NCBI GenBank assembly: GCA_012521295.1
Contig: JAAYMS010000075.1
Span: forward strand, 1-38,067
Reading direction: 5' to 3'
Length of the DNA: 38,067 nucleotides
Origin: Bacillota bacterium
GTDB lineage: Bacteria > Bacillota > Limnochordia > Darwinibacteriales > Darwinibacteriaceae
In this document: in pieces, positions 7,539-15,825 of the stretch
Position numbering within the stretch: the first letter of the stretch is position 1
Layout: every line of letters begins with the position of its first letter
The notes under the pieces: model-generated
The model's input: the letters and a program-made list of their open reading frames with translations, nothing else
Told to the model about the DNA's origin: nothing
The model's database searches: none
Position numbers and translations under genes: made by a program

Positions 7539-8072
7539 GTGGAGCAGCTTTGGGCTTGGCTGAAAGCGATCACTGCTTTGGTCATTATACTAGGGTTCTT
7601 GGAGACTATTCTTCCTGAGTCTGCTGGGTTGAGAGGAACAGCAAAGCTGGTATTCGGTATCGTCCTCATGGCTGCTGTCCTGCAGCCTGTGCTGGAACTG
7701 GTCCACCTTGATTGGGCGCGATCTCTATCGTCGGGCAGCGCTCTCGAAAGTGTCTATTCGACCAGTTTTTATGCTTACGATGATTGGGAGTCTACTGCCG
7801 CTCGTCTCCAGGCAAAGGGAGCAGCTCCGGTTCTGCGTGCCGTAGATGACTCAGCTGGCAGACAGCTTGAGGCTCTCATTATGACGGTCCAAGGCGTGGA
7901 GCAGGCAAGAGTTAAGCTGGTCTCAGAACAGGGTGTTATAGAAGCTGTGGATGTGACCGTAACGGGCGATGGAATTACCGGCCATAAGATTCAGAGGATT
8001 ATTGCGCAGTATCTCGATTTACCAGAGGAACGTGTCGCTGTGAACATAGAAGCGGGGGGAGCCGAACCGTGA
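7539..8072 (+). CDS. spoIIIAF: Stage III sporulation protein AF
   Basis: A 177-residue protein with two N-terminal membrane segments (about 5-22 and 33-50) and a C-terminal soluble domain that in the family has a ring-building ferredoxin-like fold. The end of the protein (IQRIIAQYLDLPEERVAVN) shows the typical alpha/beta pattern. The GTG at 7539 follows GAGGTGAT. The stop overlaps the start of spoIIIAG, so translation of the two is likely coupled. Confidence 0.92.
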   Translation: MEQLWAWLKAITALVIILGFLETILPESAGLRGTAKLVFGIVLMAAVLQPVLELVHLDWARSLSSGSALESVYSTSFYAYDDWESTAARLQAKGAAPVLRAVDDSAGRQLEALIMTVQGVEQARVKLVSEQGVIEAVDVTVTGDGITGHKIQRIIAQYLDLPEERVAVNIEAGGAEP

Positions 8073-8593
8073 CTAAAGTTCTAGACAGGCTTTCAGATAA
8101 GCAAAAGAAACTCGTGAGCTGGCTGGCTATAGCGGTACTCATTGTGGTAGGTTTCTTGATGGTCCAGCCGCCGAAACAGCAGTTTGGAACGCCTACGCAA
8201 GCAGAAACGAAGAACTCCAGCAATCTCGATTTCGCAGCTGAGGCCCAGTATATTGAGAAGCGGCTGTCTGAGCTCCTTAGTGCTGTGGCCGGTATTAGGC
8301 GAGCAGATGTATTTGTCACTCTCGAGCGGGGCACACGTCTAAACATCGCTGAAGAGTCCACCTATGAACAGCGGAATAATGCGGAAACACGCCGTACTAC
8401 CACCCCGGCCCTCGTGAGAAGTGGCCAGTCTGAATCGCCTATCGTTCTTGAAGAAACTTGGCCCCAGATTCGGGGTGTGCTGGTTGTGGCTGATGGGGCA
8501 GATGATCCGCAAGTGCGGTTTACTATCGCCCATGCGGTGCAGACTGTCCTTCAGATAGAAATGTATCGTATTGAGGTTCTTCCGAGAAATTAA
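8069..8593 (+). CDS. spoIIIAG: Stage III sporulation protein AG
   Basis: SpoIIIAG forms a large ring in the space between the forespore membranes in Bacillus. Here it has 174 residues: a short N-terminal cytoplasmic stretch, one membrane helix (about 17-33, containing LAIAVLIVVGFLMVQPP), a proline/glutamine-rich linker and a ring-building domain with the pattern VRFTIAHAVQTVLQIEMYRIEVLP at the end. The GTG at 8069 overlaps the spoIIIAF stop by four bases and follows a G-rich ribosome-binding site. Confidence 0.93.
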   Translation: MTKVLDRLSDKQKKLVSWLAIAVLIVVGFLMVQPPKQQFGTPTQAETKNSSNLDFAAEAQYIEKRLSELLSAVAGIRRADVFVTLERGTRLNIAEESTYEQRNNAETRRTTTPALVRSGQSESPIVLEETWPQIRGVLVVADGADDPQVRFTIAHAVQTVLQIEMYRIEVLPRN

Positions 8594-8607
8594 GGAGAGT
8601 GAGACGA

Positions 8608-9198
8608 TTGGCTAAGTTCTACGTTTGGAGAGGTCGACGGATTCTGTGGAACATCTTGGTCTTGACTATAGCTGTGGCTCTTCTCGTATGGGTCTTTAAT
8701 GTGGAAGAGACCGAGATTGCCAGCGGCGATGAAGAACAACAACTACAAGAGATTAGAGAAACAAGTTCAGTCTTTGCCGTCCTTGATGAACCTGAGCCGG
8801 TAGAGCTTGCCTCAATGGTGGAGCCAGTTATCGTCCGGCCAGTACCGACGAAATTCTCCGAATACCGTCTCGAACGGGAGCGGCTGCGCAGTAGACAGAT
8901 GGAATTGCTCCAGAATATAGCCTACGACGGAACAGCTGCACCCGAGCAGAGACAGAAAGCCCAAGAACAACTGCAGCAGGTTTTGGCAGTAATGGCCGTT
9001 GAAACGGAGATCGAAAACCTCTTGAAGGCAAAGGGCTACGTTGACGGTGTAGCAATCATAGACGGAGAATTCGCGATTGTTGTCGTTCCGGTGCGCTTGA
9101 CACGCGAAGAAGCTGCCCAAATCGGCGAATTGGTAAGGAGCTTAACAGGTATAAATTATGACCAAATCACGATTGTGGATGAACCTTCCGCTGTCTAA
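8608..9198 (+). CDS. spoIIIAH: Stage III sporulation protein AH
   Basis: The mother-cell partner of SpoIIQ. It has 196 residues with one N-terminal membrane helix (about 14-31), a charged helical linker, and a C-terminal YscJ-like ring-building domain (from about residue 120, ending TGINYDQITIVDEPSAV). The TTG at 8608 is preferred because AAGGAG ends about ten bases upstream; an in-frame GTG at 8599 sits on the ribosome-binding site. It is the last gene of the operon. No spoIIQ gene is present in the window. Confidence 0.92.
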   Translation: MAKFYVWRGRRILWNILVLTIAVALLVWVFNVEETEIASGDEEQQLQEIRETSSVFAVLDEPEPVELASMVEPVIVRPVPTKFSEYRLERERLRSRQMELLQNIAYDGTAAPEQRQKAQEQLQQVLAVMAVETEIENLLKAKGYVDGVAIIDGEFAIVVVPVRLTREEAAQIGELVRSLTGINYDQITIVDEPSAV

Positions 9199-9254
9199 AG
9201 GGATTGACTGCAAATTGTCGAACTAAACACAGAAATCCATCTTGGAGGTACCTT

Positions 9255-9713
9255 ATGGAACTCAAAGATATCAAGCAGCTGATTCAGATCGTCGATGCTG
9301 CCAACATAGCAGAGATCGAAATCGAGCATGATGATTTTAAGATCAAGATAAAGAAGCAATCAAGTGGGATCAGCCTGCCTGCGGTAGAGATTCAGCCGCC
9401 CCTGGCCGAGGCTGATCTCAAGCCGCGTATAGAGGCAGGGGCCGAACCCCAGCGGAAGAATCAGAGCAACGTTGTGGAGATCACTTCACCGATGGTGGGG
9501 ACGTTCTATCGGGCACCAGCTCCTGATGCTGCGCCGTACGTGCAGGTGGGGGATTTGGTAGAACCCGGACAGGTGCTTTTTATAATTGAGGCTATGAAAA
9601 TGATGAATGAAATAGAGTCAGAATACCGCGGCAGAATTGTCGGATTTCTTGTTGAAAACGGCGAATCGGTAGAGTATGGCCAGCCTCTGATTCGCCTGGA
9701 GATCATGGATTAG
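9255..9713 (+). CDS. accB: Acetyl-CoA carboxylase biotin carboxyl carrier protein
   Basis: The carrier subunit of acetyl-CoA carboxylase, which delivers carboxybiotin for malonyl-CoA and fatty acid synthesis. It has 152 residues: an N-terminal helical region starting MELKDIKQLIQIVD, a proline-rich linker, and a C-terminal biotinyl domain with the signature IEAMKMMNEIES, in which Lys115 is the biotinylation site. The ATG at 9255 lies six bases after GGAGG. It is followed by accC within 11 bases. The carboxyltransferase genes accA and accD are not in this window. Confidence 0.96.
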   Translation: MELKDIKQLIQIVDAANIAEIEIEHDDFKIKIKKQSSGISLPAVEIQPPLAEADLKPRIEAGAEPQRKNQSNVVEITSPMVGTFYRAPAPDAAPYVQVGDLVEPGQVLFIIEAMKMMNEIESEYRGRIVGFLVENGESVEYGQPLIRLEIMD

Positions 9714-9724
9714 GGGTGGGCTTG

Positions 9725-11068
9725 GTGCTGCGGAGAGTACTTATTGCCAACCGGGGCGAGATTGCCCTGCGGATCGTACGCGCCTGTCGGGAGCTTAACA
9801 TCGAAACTATCGCGATTTTCTCTGAAGCCGATCGGGATTCACTTCATGTGAGGTATGCAGACCATGCGGTCTGCGTCGGCCCGGCTCCCTCTGCCAAGAG
9901 CTATCTCAACATGCAGAATATCCTTTCGACAGCTGTCGTTCACGGAGCCGATGCAGTCCATCCGGGGTATGGCTACTTAAGTGAACAGCCCCTTTTTGCT
10001 GAAATGTGCGAGGCTCATAATCTGGTCTTCATCGGCCCAAGCCCAGAACAGATTGAACTTCTAGGGGACAAGGCTAGAGCGAAGGCCGTGATGGCCCAAG
10101 CTGGGGTTCCAGTACTTCCGGGAAGTGACGGCCCTGTTGAATCCGACAAAGAATTGGTGCGGATTGCTGATGAGATTGGATATCCAGTGATAATTAAGGC
10201 TGTTTCAGGTGGTGGAGGGCGCGGCATGCGCCTTGCTTGGAATTCAGATGAACTGCTGCATCACGCACGGGTAGCACGCGCTGAGGCCGCGGCGGCATTT
10301 GGTAGTGACGAGATCTACCTCGAGAAGTACTTGGTGAATCCACGCCACATCGAAGTGCAGATCCTAGCTGATAAACACGGCAACGTGGTGCATTTTGGTG
10401 AACGTGAATGTTCATTGCAGCGCCGTCACCAAAAGCTTCTAGAAGAATGCCCGTCACCAGTAGTCGATGATGAGCTGCGTGCTCGCCTGGGAGAGGCTGC
10501 TGTACGAGGGGCTAAGGCGGTAGGGTATCACAATGCCGGTACCATCGAGTTCTTGCTCGATGAAAACGGCGATTTCTATTTCATGGAGATGAATACTCGC
10601 CTTCAGGTAGAGCATCCCATTACGGAGCTCGTCTACGGCATTGACTTAGTCAAAGAACAGATTCGCCTGGCTGCTGGAGAAAAACTGGGCTATGGGCAGG
10701 TAGACGTAATACCGTATGGCCACGCCATAGAGTGCCGAATTACTGCAGAGGACATCGGTAAGAACTCACGCCCATCGCCGGGGACCATCACGCGCCTAAT
10801 TGTCCCAGGTGGCTACGGGATTCGTTGGGACAGTCACGTCTACCAGGGGTACACGATTCCACCACATTATGATTCGATGTTTGGTAAGCTAATCGCTTGG
10901 GGAACGGATCGCGATGAAGCTGTTCAACGCATGGCGCGGGCATTAGATGAGCTCGTGGTAGAAGGCATTGATACTTCTATACCATTTCACAAACGAATCC
11001 TTCAGGACGAGCGTTTCTTAAGAGGAGAGTTTTCCACTAACTTCATTGACACTCTGCTGGATGAATAA
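9725..11068 (+). CDS. accC: Acetyl-CoA carboxylase biotin carboxylase subunit
   Basis: ATP-dependent biotin carboxylase (447 residues), partner of AccB. It begins with the typical RRVLIANRGEIALRIVRA, has the ATP-grasp glycine loop (SGGGGRGMRL near 162-171), the HIEVQILAD stretch, and the catalytic region FMEMNTRLQVEHPITE near 290-305. The GTG at 9725 gives the family-standard N-terminus and follows TAGGGGTGGG; an in-frame GTG at 9716 is less likely. The accBC pair after spoIIIAH matches the Bacillus gene order. Confidence 0.96.
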   Translation: MLRRVLIANRGEIALRIVRACRELNIETIAIFSEADRDSLHVRYADHAVCVGPAPSAKSYLNMQNILSTAVVHGADAVHPGYGYLSEQPLFAEMCEAHNLVFIGPSPEQIELLGDKARAKAVMAQAGVPVLPGSDGPVESDKELVRIADEIGYPVIIKAVSGGGGRGMRLAWNSDELLHHARVARAEAAAAFGSDEIYLEKYLVNPRHIEVQILADKHGNVVHFGERECSLQRRHQKLLEECPSPVVDDELRARLGEAAVRGAKAVGYHNAGTIEFLLDENGDFYFMEMNTRLQVEHPITELVYGIDLVKEQIRLAAGEKLGYGQVDVIPYGHAIECRITAEDIGKNSRPSPGTITRLIVPGGYGIRWDSHVYQGYTIPPHYDSMFGKLIAWGTDRDEAVQRMARALDELVVEGIDTSIPFHKRILQDERFLRGEFSTNFIDTLLDE

Positions 11069-11101
11069 ATGATAGCTTTTGTGGTAGGTTCTAGTTTGTT
11101 C

Positions 11102-11110
11102 TGGTATAAT
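11102..11110 (+). promoter_or_regulatory. Extended -10 promoter upstream of the Asp23 gene
   Basis: TGGTATAAT at 11102-11110 is a perfect extended -10 element in the 74-base gap between accC and the Asp23-family gene. No good -35 is visible 16-18 bases upstream. The start codon is 33 bases downstream, so this probably drives the asp23-amaP-nusB segment. Confidence 0.55.
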
Positions 11111-11142
11111 ATTCATAAGTTATTTTTGAGGAGGGTGCTCAG

Positions 11143-11556
11143 ATGGCAGAACAAGAACGTCGTACTGACCTGGGCGATGTAAAAATTGCTGACGAAGTTG
11201 TGGGCATTATCGCTGGATTGGCCGCGACAGAAATTCCTGGTGTTGCTGGTATGAGCGGAGGTATTGCAGGCGGTATTGCCGAGATGCTGGGCCACCGCAA
11301 CCTCTCGAAAGGCGTCAAAGTAGAAGTTGGTCAATCAGAATGTGCAGTCGATCTGTTTATTATCATTGAGTACGGATACAACATCCCCGAGGTTGCGCAG
11401 CAGATTCAAGAAAATGTGAAGCGGACAATTGAGGTTATGACCGGGCTAACTGTGGTAGAGGTCAACCTCCATGTGCTTGGAGTACACTTCCCGCAGGAGA
11501 AGAAGGCCGAAGAGCCAGCCCCAGTTAAGCAAGCACCTCCACCACGGGTGAAGTAG
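11143..11556 (+). CDS. Asp23/Gls24 family envelope stress protein (YqhY type)
   Basis: A 137-residue member of the Asp23/Gls24 (DUF322) family. The core pattern includes IADEVVGIIAGLAATEIPGVAGMSGG at the N-terminus, then VEVGQSECAVDLFIIIEYGYNIPEVAQQIQENVK, all typical of the fold. The C-terminal tail is proline- and lysine-rich. In Staphylococcus Asp23 is tethered to the membrane by AmaP; here the next gene encodes AmaP, which supports the same partnership. Position after accC equals that of yqhY in Bacillus, where it has been linked to acetyl-CoA carboxylase regulation. Its own extended -10 promoter is upstream. Confidence 0.92.
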   Translation: MAEQERRTDLGDVKIADEVVGIIAGLAATEIPGVAGMSGGIAGGIAEMLGHRNLSKGVKVEVGQSECAVDLFIIIEYGYNIPEVAQQIQENVKRTIEVMTGLTVVEVNLHVLGVHFPQEKKAEEPAPVKQAPPPRVK

Positions 11557-11557
11557 C

Positions 11558-12076
11558 ATGACTGGTTTGGATCAGCTGATTATCGGTCTGACAGCGCTGA
11601 TATTAGCAGTACTTGGGGGCTTGTCGGTTGTGGCCGGTACAGGTCTCTCCAGCACAATAAGCTGGATGAGACTGGCTCCTGACCTCTGGGATGGTATCTT
11701 GATAGGTGCAGTCTTCATTCTGTTGGCGGTATACCTTCTGCTGATCATTGCACGGCAGAAATCTGAACCAGCAGTTGTCCATCAGGCAGAACTCGGAGCG
11801 GTGCGTATTGGCGTGAGTACTATCAAGGGCCTGATCAACAAGAAGGCTCGCGATATTGATGGAGTCAAAGATTGCGCTGTCACAGTGGTACAGACAGAAC
11901 CTTTGCTGGTGCGTCTTGACCTTCAGATTCAGCCGGATTACAATGTACCAAGTCTAGCAGAGCAGTTGCAACAGCAAGTTAAGGAATACCTAGCCGAGAC
12001 CATGGGGATCGAAGTCGCAGGGGTGGAGATTCTGGTGCGTGGTATTGGCGAGACGGCGCGGCCGCGGGTATCCTGA
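11558..12076 (+). CDS. amaP: Alkaline shock response membrane anchor protein AmaP
   Basis: A 172-residue protein with two N-terminal membrane helices (about 7-24 and 45-66) and a C-terminal Asp23-like soluble domain. This architecture and the pattern in which a helical hairpin precedes the alkaline-shock-like domain are typical of AmaP, the membrane anchor of Asp23. The ATG at 11558 is one base after the Asp23 gene, so the pair is translationally linked. The ribosome-binding site (GGGTGA) is within the previous gene. Confidence 0.85.
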   Translation: MTGLDQLIIGLTALILAVLGGLSVVAGTGLSSTISWMRLAPDLWDGILIGAVFILLAVYLLLIIARQKSEPAVVHQAELGAVRIGVSTIKGLINKKARDIDGVKDCAVTVVQTEPLLVRLDLQIQPDYNVPSLAEQLQQQVKEYLAETMGIEVAGVEILVRGIGETARPRVS

Positions 12077-12093
12077 GTTGGGGTGAGTTTTTT

Positions 12094-12501
12094 TTGAGTA
12101 GACGTGTGGCGCGACAAGTAGCGTTTCAAACACTGTTTCAAATCGATGTAGGAAACTGCGATGTAGAAGAAGCACTTCAGCAGAGATTGGCTGATGCTGT
12201 TCTTGATGAAGCAAACGAGCAATATGTTAACGAGGTAGTGCGCGGTGTATACGCATATCGTGCTGCACTCGATGCCCAAATCAACGATGTATCCACGGGT
12301 TGGCGGGCTGATCGTATAGGCGCTGTGGAACGCAGTATCCTGCGGTTGGCTATCTATGAAATCGTGTTTCGTGATGATGTGCCGGTCCCTGTTTCTGTTA
12401 ACGAAGCGGTGGAGTTGGCCAAACGCTTTGGTGACGATGATGCACCCCGTTTTATCAATGGGGTTCTTGGCACTGTGGTGCGTGATGGTGGCTTTGCGTG
12501 A
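12094..12501 (+). CDS. nusB: Transcription antitermination factor NusB
   Basis: NusB, an all-helical RNA-binding factor that with NusE/S10 promotes antitermination of rRNA operons. It has 135 residues with the family start SRRVARQVAFQTLFQID and the conserved C-terminal segment containing SVNEAVELAKRFG, then FINGVLGTV. The TTG start at 12094 is supported by GGGGTGA seven bases upstream. Its last codons overlap the next gene by 17 bases. Confidence 0.95.
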   Translation: MSRRVARQVAFQTLFQIDVGNCDVEEALQQRLADAVLDEANEQYVNEVVRGVYAYRAALDAQINDVSTGWRADRIGAVERSILRLAIYEIVFRDDVPVPVSVNEAVELAKRFGDDDAPRFINGVLGTVVRDGGFA

Positions 12502-13444
12502 GCTTTATTTAGGAATCGACACCAGTGCTTATACCACATCACTCTGTCTGGTGGATCGCGAGGGCAGGATAGCTGCCGAAGCTCGGCAAGTCCTTCAGGT
12601 TCAAGAAGGCAAGCAGGGGTTGCGGCAGTCTGAGGCGCTTTTTCAGCATGTGCAAAACCTGCCAAAGGTTGCCGAGAAACTCCAAGGCCAGCTGTCTGGT
12701 GAGTGGAGGATTGTGGCTGTAGCTGCCAGCAGTCAACCGAGGCCATATGCTGATTCGTATATGCCGGTTTTTACTGCTGGTAGGAGTTTTGGCGCAGCAT
12801 ACGCTCAACTGACCGGAGTACCTTTCTACGAACTGAGTCATCAAGAAAACCATATTTTGAGCGGTATTCATACAGCGGGAGGGCCACTGTCTGGCCGATT
12901 CTTGTCGATTCATTTATCTGGAGGAACGACAGAACTGACTGCAGTTTCGGTAAAACGGACCGGCCGCATGGATATCGAACTCCTGGGCTCTGCCAGTGAC
13001 TTACATGCAGGTCAATTCGTCGATCGAGTGGGTGTTGCTTTGGGCCTTTCGTTTCCGGCTGGCCCAGCGCTGGAAAAGCTGGCAGAAAAGGCAGAAAAAC
13101 CCGTTGTCGTACCAGCTGTTCATAGGAATGGTGAGCTGAGTTTTTCGGGGCCGTTGACCGCTCTGCTCAAGCATGTAGGACAAGCCGCGCCTGAAGCTGT
13201 AGCGCTGGGTTGCCTGCAGTGCATTGGAAGATCTTTGATTAAGTGGATCAAATGGGCCGAAAGTCAATCAGACAGTAGAGAGATATTGATTGTTGGCGGA
13301 GTAGCGGCGAACCGTATTCTTCGGAAGATGCTGGCTGACAAGCTTCGCAATTGGCATCTGTTTTTTGCTGAGCCGAAGTACAGCACAGACAATGCACTTG
13401 GTTCGGCGTTGTTCGCCCGCCAAGCCGCGTTGTCGCAAGAATAA
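12485..13444 (+). CDS. TsaD/Kae1-like domain protein (divergent paralogue)
   Basis: A 319-residue protein of the Kae1/TsaD/M22 superfamily, which is separate from the canonical tRNA t6A enzyme. Visible family features are the N-terminal phosphate-binding loop (LGIDTSAYTTS), the metal-binding HxxxH pair as HQENH, the LSGGTTEL loop (TsaD normally SGGHT), FPAGPALEKLA, and the C-terminal GGVAANRILR and STDNALGSA. The fold is therefore complete, but the sequence is diverged. The location between nusB and xseA occurs in many Clostridia. The ATG at 12485 overlaps nusB; a TTG at 12494 is an alternative. Biochemical function is unknown; a glycoprotein endopeptidase label would be misleading. Confidence 0.8.
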   Translation: MVALRELYLGIDTSAYTTSLCLVDREGRIAAEARQVLQVQEGKQGLRQSEALFQHVQNLPKVAEKLQGQLSGEWRIVAVAASSQPRPYADSYMPVFTAGRSFGAAYAQLTGVPFYELSHQENHILSGIHTAGGPLSGRFLSIHLSGGTTELTAVSVKRTGRMDIELLGSASDLHAGQFVDRVGVALGLSFPAGPALEKLAEKAEKPVVVPAVHRNGELSFSGPLTALLKHVGQAAPEAVALGCLQCIGRSLIKWIKWAESQSDSREILIVGGVAANRILRKMLADKLRNWHLFFAEPKYSTDNALGSALFARQAALSQE

Positions 13445-13454
13445 CACAGGAGTG

Positions 13455-13473
13455 AAGCCGGGCAACCGGCTTT
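13455..13473 (+). terminator. Weak hairpin between the Kae1-like gene and xseA
   Basis: AAGCCGG (13455-13461) and CCGGCTT (13466-13472) form a perfect 7-bp stem with the loop GCAA, followed by TCTTCGTT rather than a clean T-run. It may act as a leaky terminator or attenuator before xseA, whose start is 20 bases further. Confidence 0.45.
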
Positions 13474-13491
13474 CTTCGTTGGAGGTATAAC

Positions 13492-14688
13492 ATGCAGGTT
13501 CTGCAGGTTAGGGAGCTGACGCAGCAAATCAAGGCGGCATTGGACAACCCAACGTTTCAGAATATAGCGGTAGAAGGCGAGATTTCTAATTTTAAGCATC
13601 ATTCTTCTGGCCACATGTACTTTTCGCTGAAAGATGAGTACAGCCGAATACGTGCGGTTATGTTTCGCAGCCGCAACCAGCGCTTAACGGTCGTGCCCAA
13701 GGATGGAGATATGGTTGTGGCCGTCGGGTCTGTGGGTGTTTACGAGTACAGTGGAGATTATCAGCTCTATGTAGAACAGCTTTATCCACAAGGAATGGGC
13801 CTGCTCAGCCTGGCGTTTGAACAGCTCAAGAAGAAGTTGGAAGAAGAGGGCCTATTTGACCAGCAGCACAAGCGCCAGATACCGTTTATGCCTAGATGTG
13901 TAGCTGTAGTCACCTCGCCAACCGGTGCAGCAGTGCGAGATATTATCAGCGTGGCGCGCCGTCGCCACCCTGGGGTGAATCTCCTGATCGTCCCAGCGCT
14001 TGTACAGGGACAAGAAGCGCCCGCTTCGTTGGTGCGCGCTCTAAACCTTGCCGCCAGCCAGCCCGATGTTGATGTTATCATTATCGGACGGGGCGGCGGT
14101 TCATTTGAAGATTTGGCAGTTTTCAACGATGAGGCATTGGCACGGGCAATCTTTAGCTGTCCCAAACCAGTTATTTCTGCTGTGGGCCACGAAACCGACA
14201 TCACAATTGCAGATTTTGTGGCTGATCTGCGGGCTCCAACACCGAGCGCGGCGGCAGAGATGGCGGTTCCGAACTATATGGAGCTTATAGAGCATATCGG
14301 CTCCCTCGAGCTTCGACTTCGTCGAATCGTAGTAGATAAAGTGCGGCACGGTAGGCGTTATGCAGATCAGCTGTCGAATTCAGCCGCTCTTGCGCGGCCT
14401 ATTGATCGCCTTCGGCCGCTGAAAATGCGCGTTGACGAACTGTGGGAGAGGCTCAGTTTTAGTGCCGGCCAGACAGTTGAGCGGTCCCGCAGAGATTTGG
14501 AGGTGCTGGCAGCAAAGCTTGACGCTCTCAGCCCCCTGACTACACTGGCTCGAGGCTATGCCATCTGTACTGACAGTTCGGGACGTGTGCTTACCGACTA
14601 TACTGAGGTGAACCAGGGTGCAGAAGTAGCCGTGCAGCTGAAGCGCGGTGTGCTGACCTGCAGTGTGTTGAAAGGGGAAGACAAGTGA
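13492..14688 (+). CDS. xseA: Exodeoxyribonuclease VII large subunit
   Basis: The large subunit of exonuclease VII, which degrades single-stranded DNA in mismatch and recombination repair. It has 398 residues: an N-terminal OB fold (about 1-100, with VEGEISNFKHHSSGHMYFSLKD split around its typical positions), then the catalytic domain with VVTSPTGAAVRDI, IIGRGGGSFEDL, AVGHETD and DLRAPTPSAAAE. A C-terminal coiled coil follows. GGAGG lies seven bases before the ATG. The stop overlaps the xseB start by four bases. Confidence 0.97.
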   Translation: MQVLQVRELTQQIKAALDNPTFQNIAVEGEISNFKHHSSGHMYFSLKDEYSRIRAVMFRSRNQRLTVVPKDGDMVVAVGSVGVYEYSGDYQLYVEQLYPQGMGLLSLAFEQLKKKLEEEGLFDQQHKRQIPFMPRCVAVVTSPTGAAVRDIISVARRRHPGVNLLIVPALVQGQEAPASLVRALNLAASQPDVDVIIIGRGGGSFEDLAVFNDEALARAIFSCPKPVISAVGHETDITIADFVADLRAPTPSAAAEMAVPNYMELIEHIGSLELRLRRIVVDKVRHGRRYADQLSNSAALARPIDRLRPLKMRVDELWERLSFSAGQTVERSRRDLEVLAAKLDALSPLTTLARGYAICTDSSGRVLTDYTEVNQGAEVAVQLKRGVLTCSVLKGEDK

Positions 14689-14924
14689 AGGAGTACCAGG
14701 AGCTAAAATTTGAAGAAGCATTGGCTAAGCTCGAACAGGTTGTCCGGCAGCTGGAGTCTGGTGAGCTGACTCTAGATGAGTCGCTTAAGTTGTTTGAATC
14801 TGGTATTGTGTTGGCGCGGATCTGCAGCCAAAAGCTTGATGAAGCCGAGGGCAAGATCCAGCTGCTCATCGGTGAAGAAGGAGAGCGCAGCGCTTTTCAG
14901 TCAGAGGAGGAAGCATCACTATGA
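14685..14924 (+). CDS. xseB: Exodeoxyribonuclease VII small subunit
   Basis: The 79-residue helical small subunit that binds XseA. The diagnostic pattern FEEALAKLEQVVRQLESGEL, then LDESLKLFESGI, is present. The GTG start at 14685 lies inside the xseA stop (GTGA overlap), and its own stop overlaps the ispA start (ATGA), so xseA, xseB and ispA are translationally coupled. Confidence 0.96.
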   Translation: MKEYQELKFEEALAKLEQVVRQLESGELTLDESLKLFESGIVLARICSQKLDEAEGKIQLLIGEEGERSAFQSEEEASL

Positions 14925-15811
14925 GTGCGATTCTAAGGGCGAAGGCACAAGAGGTAGAAGCCCTGCTGGAGAAGACACTCCCTCCAAGTTCCACACCTCC
15001 CTCCATCATACATGAGGCTATGCGTTACGCTGTGCTGGGTGGTGGCAAAAGACTGCGAGCCGTCATGGCTGCTGCCGCCTGTGAGAGTGTTGGCGGAGAT
15101 CCTCGACAGGTTGGAGGAGTAGCTGCTGCCATTGAGATGATTCATGCCTACTCTTTGGTTCATGATGACCTCCCCAGCATGGACGACGATGACCTCCGAC
15201 GCGGTAAACCAACCGTTCACCGCAAATATGGAGAGGCAGTTGCCATTTTAGTCGGTGATGCCCTTCTCACCGAAGCATTTGCAGAACTAGCACGTATGCC
15301 TGAGAAGTATGGGGTGGCCTTTGAAACGACTGCTGCAGTAATTCGTGAGATAGCTGAGGCTGCCGGTTCACAGGGTATGGTCGGAGGGCAGACTGTCGAC
15401 ATTCTGGCAGAGAGAGGCATGGTGTCTGCAGATCTCAACAATCTCCGCTACATCCATGCCCACAAGACAGGGGCGCTGTTCAAGGCGGCTCTGCGCTCTG
15501 GGGGGCTGATCGGAGGCGCTTCGGAAAAGCAGCTAGAGGCGCTGACTAGGTTTGGCGAGTATTTTGGCCTGGCGTTCCAAATTACTGACGATATCCTAGA
15601 CGTTGTTGGCTCTAAGGATGCTCTCGGCAAGGAAGTTGGCAAGGACCTAGAGAAAGGCAAGTTGACCTATCCGTCGTTATTCGGGTTGGAGCAGGCACGG
15701 GAGATGGCGAAGGAAAGCGCAGACAAGTGTCTCCAAGCACTGGCGGAACTTCCCTATGAGAGCCGAGTTTTGCACGAAATCGCCCTTATGGTTGTAGATC
15801 GGGATCATTAA
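14921..15811 (+). CDS. ispA: Polyprenyl synthetase, farnesyl diphosphate synthase type
   Basis: Trans-isoprenyl diphosphate synthase (296 residues) that condenses isopentenyl diphosphate with allylic diphosphates. The first aspartate-rich motif is HDDLPSMDDDD (81-91) and the second is DDILD. The GGGKRLRAV stretch near 40-48 binds isopentenyl diphosphate. In the xseAB-ispA-dxs order it is the usual farnesyl or geranyl diphosphate synthase; product length cannot be read reliably. The next gene is an OapA-like protein and the OLE RNA, followed by dxs, so isoprenoid synthesis genes flank the RNA. Confidence 0.95.
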   Translation: MSAILRAKAQEVEALLEKTLPPSSTPPSIIHEAMRYAVLGGGKRLRAVMAAAACESVGGDPRQVGGVAAAIEMIHAYSLVHDDLPSMDDDDLRRGKPTVHRKYGEAVAILVGDALLTEAFAELARMPEKYGVAFETTAAVIREIAEAAGSQGMVGGQTVDILAERGMVSADLNNLRYIHAHKTGALFKAALRSGGLIGGASEKQLEALTRFGEYFGLAFQITDDILDVVGSKDALGKEVGKDLEKGKLTYPSLFGLEQAREMAKESADKCLQALAELPYESRVLHEIALMVVDRDH

Positions 15812-15825
15812 AGGAGAGATCTTCG

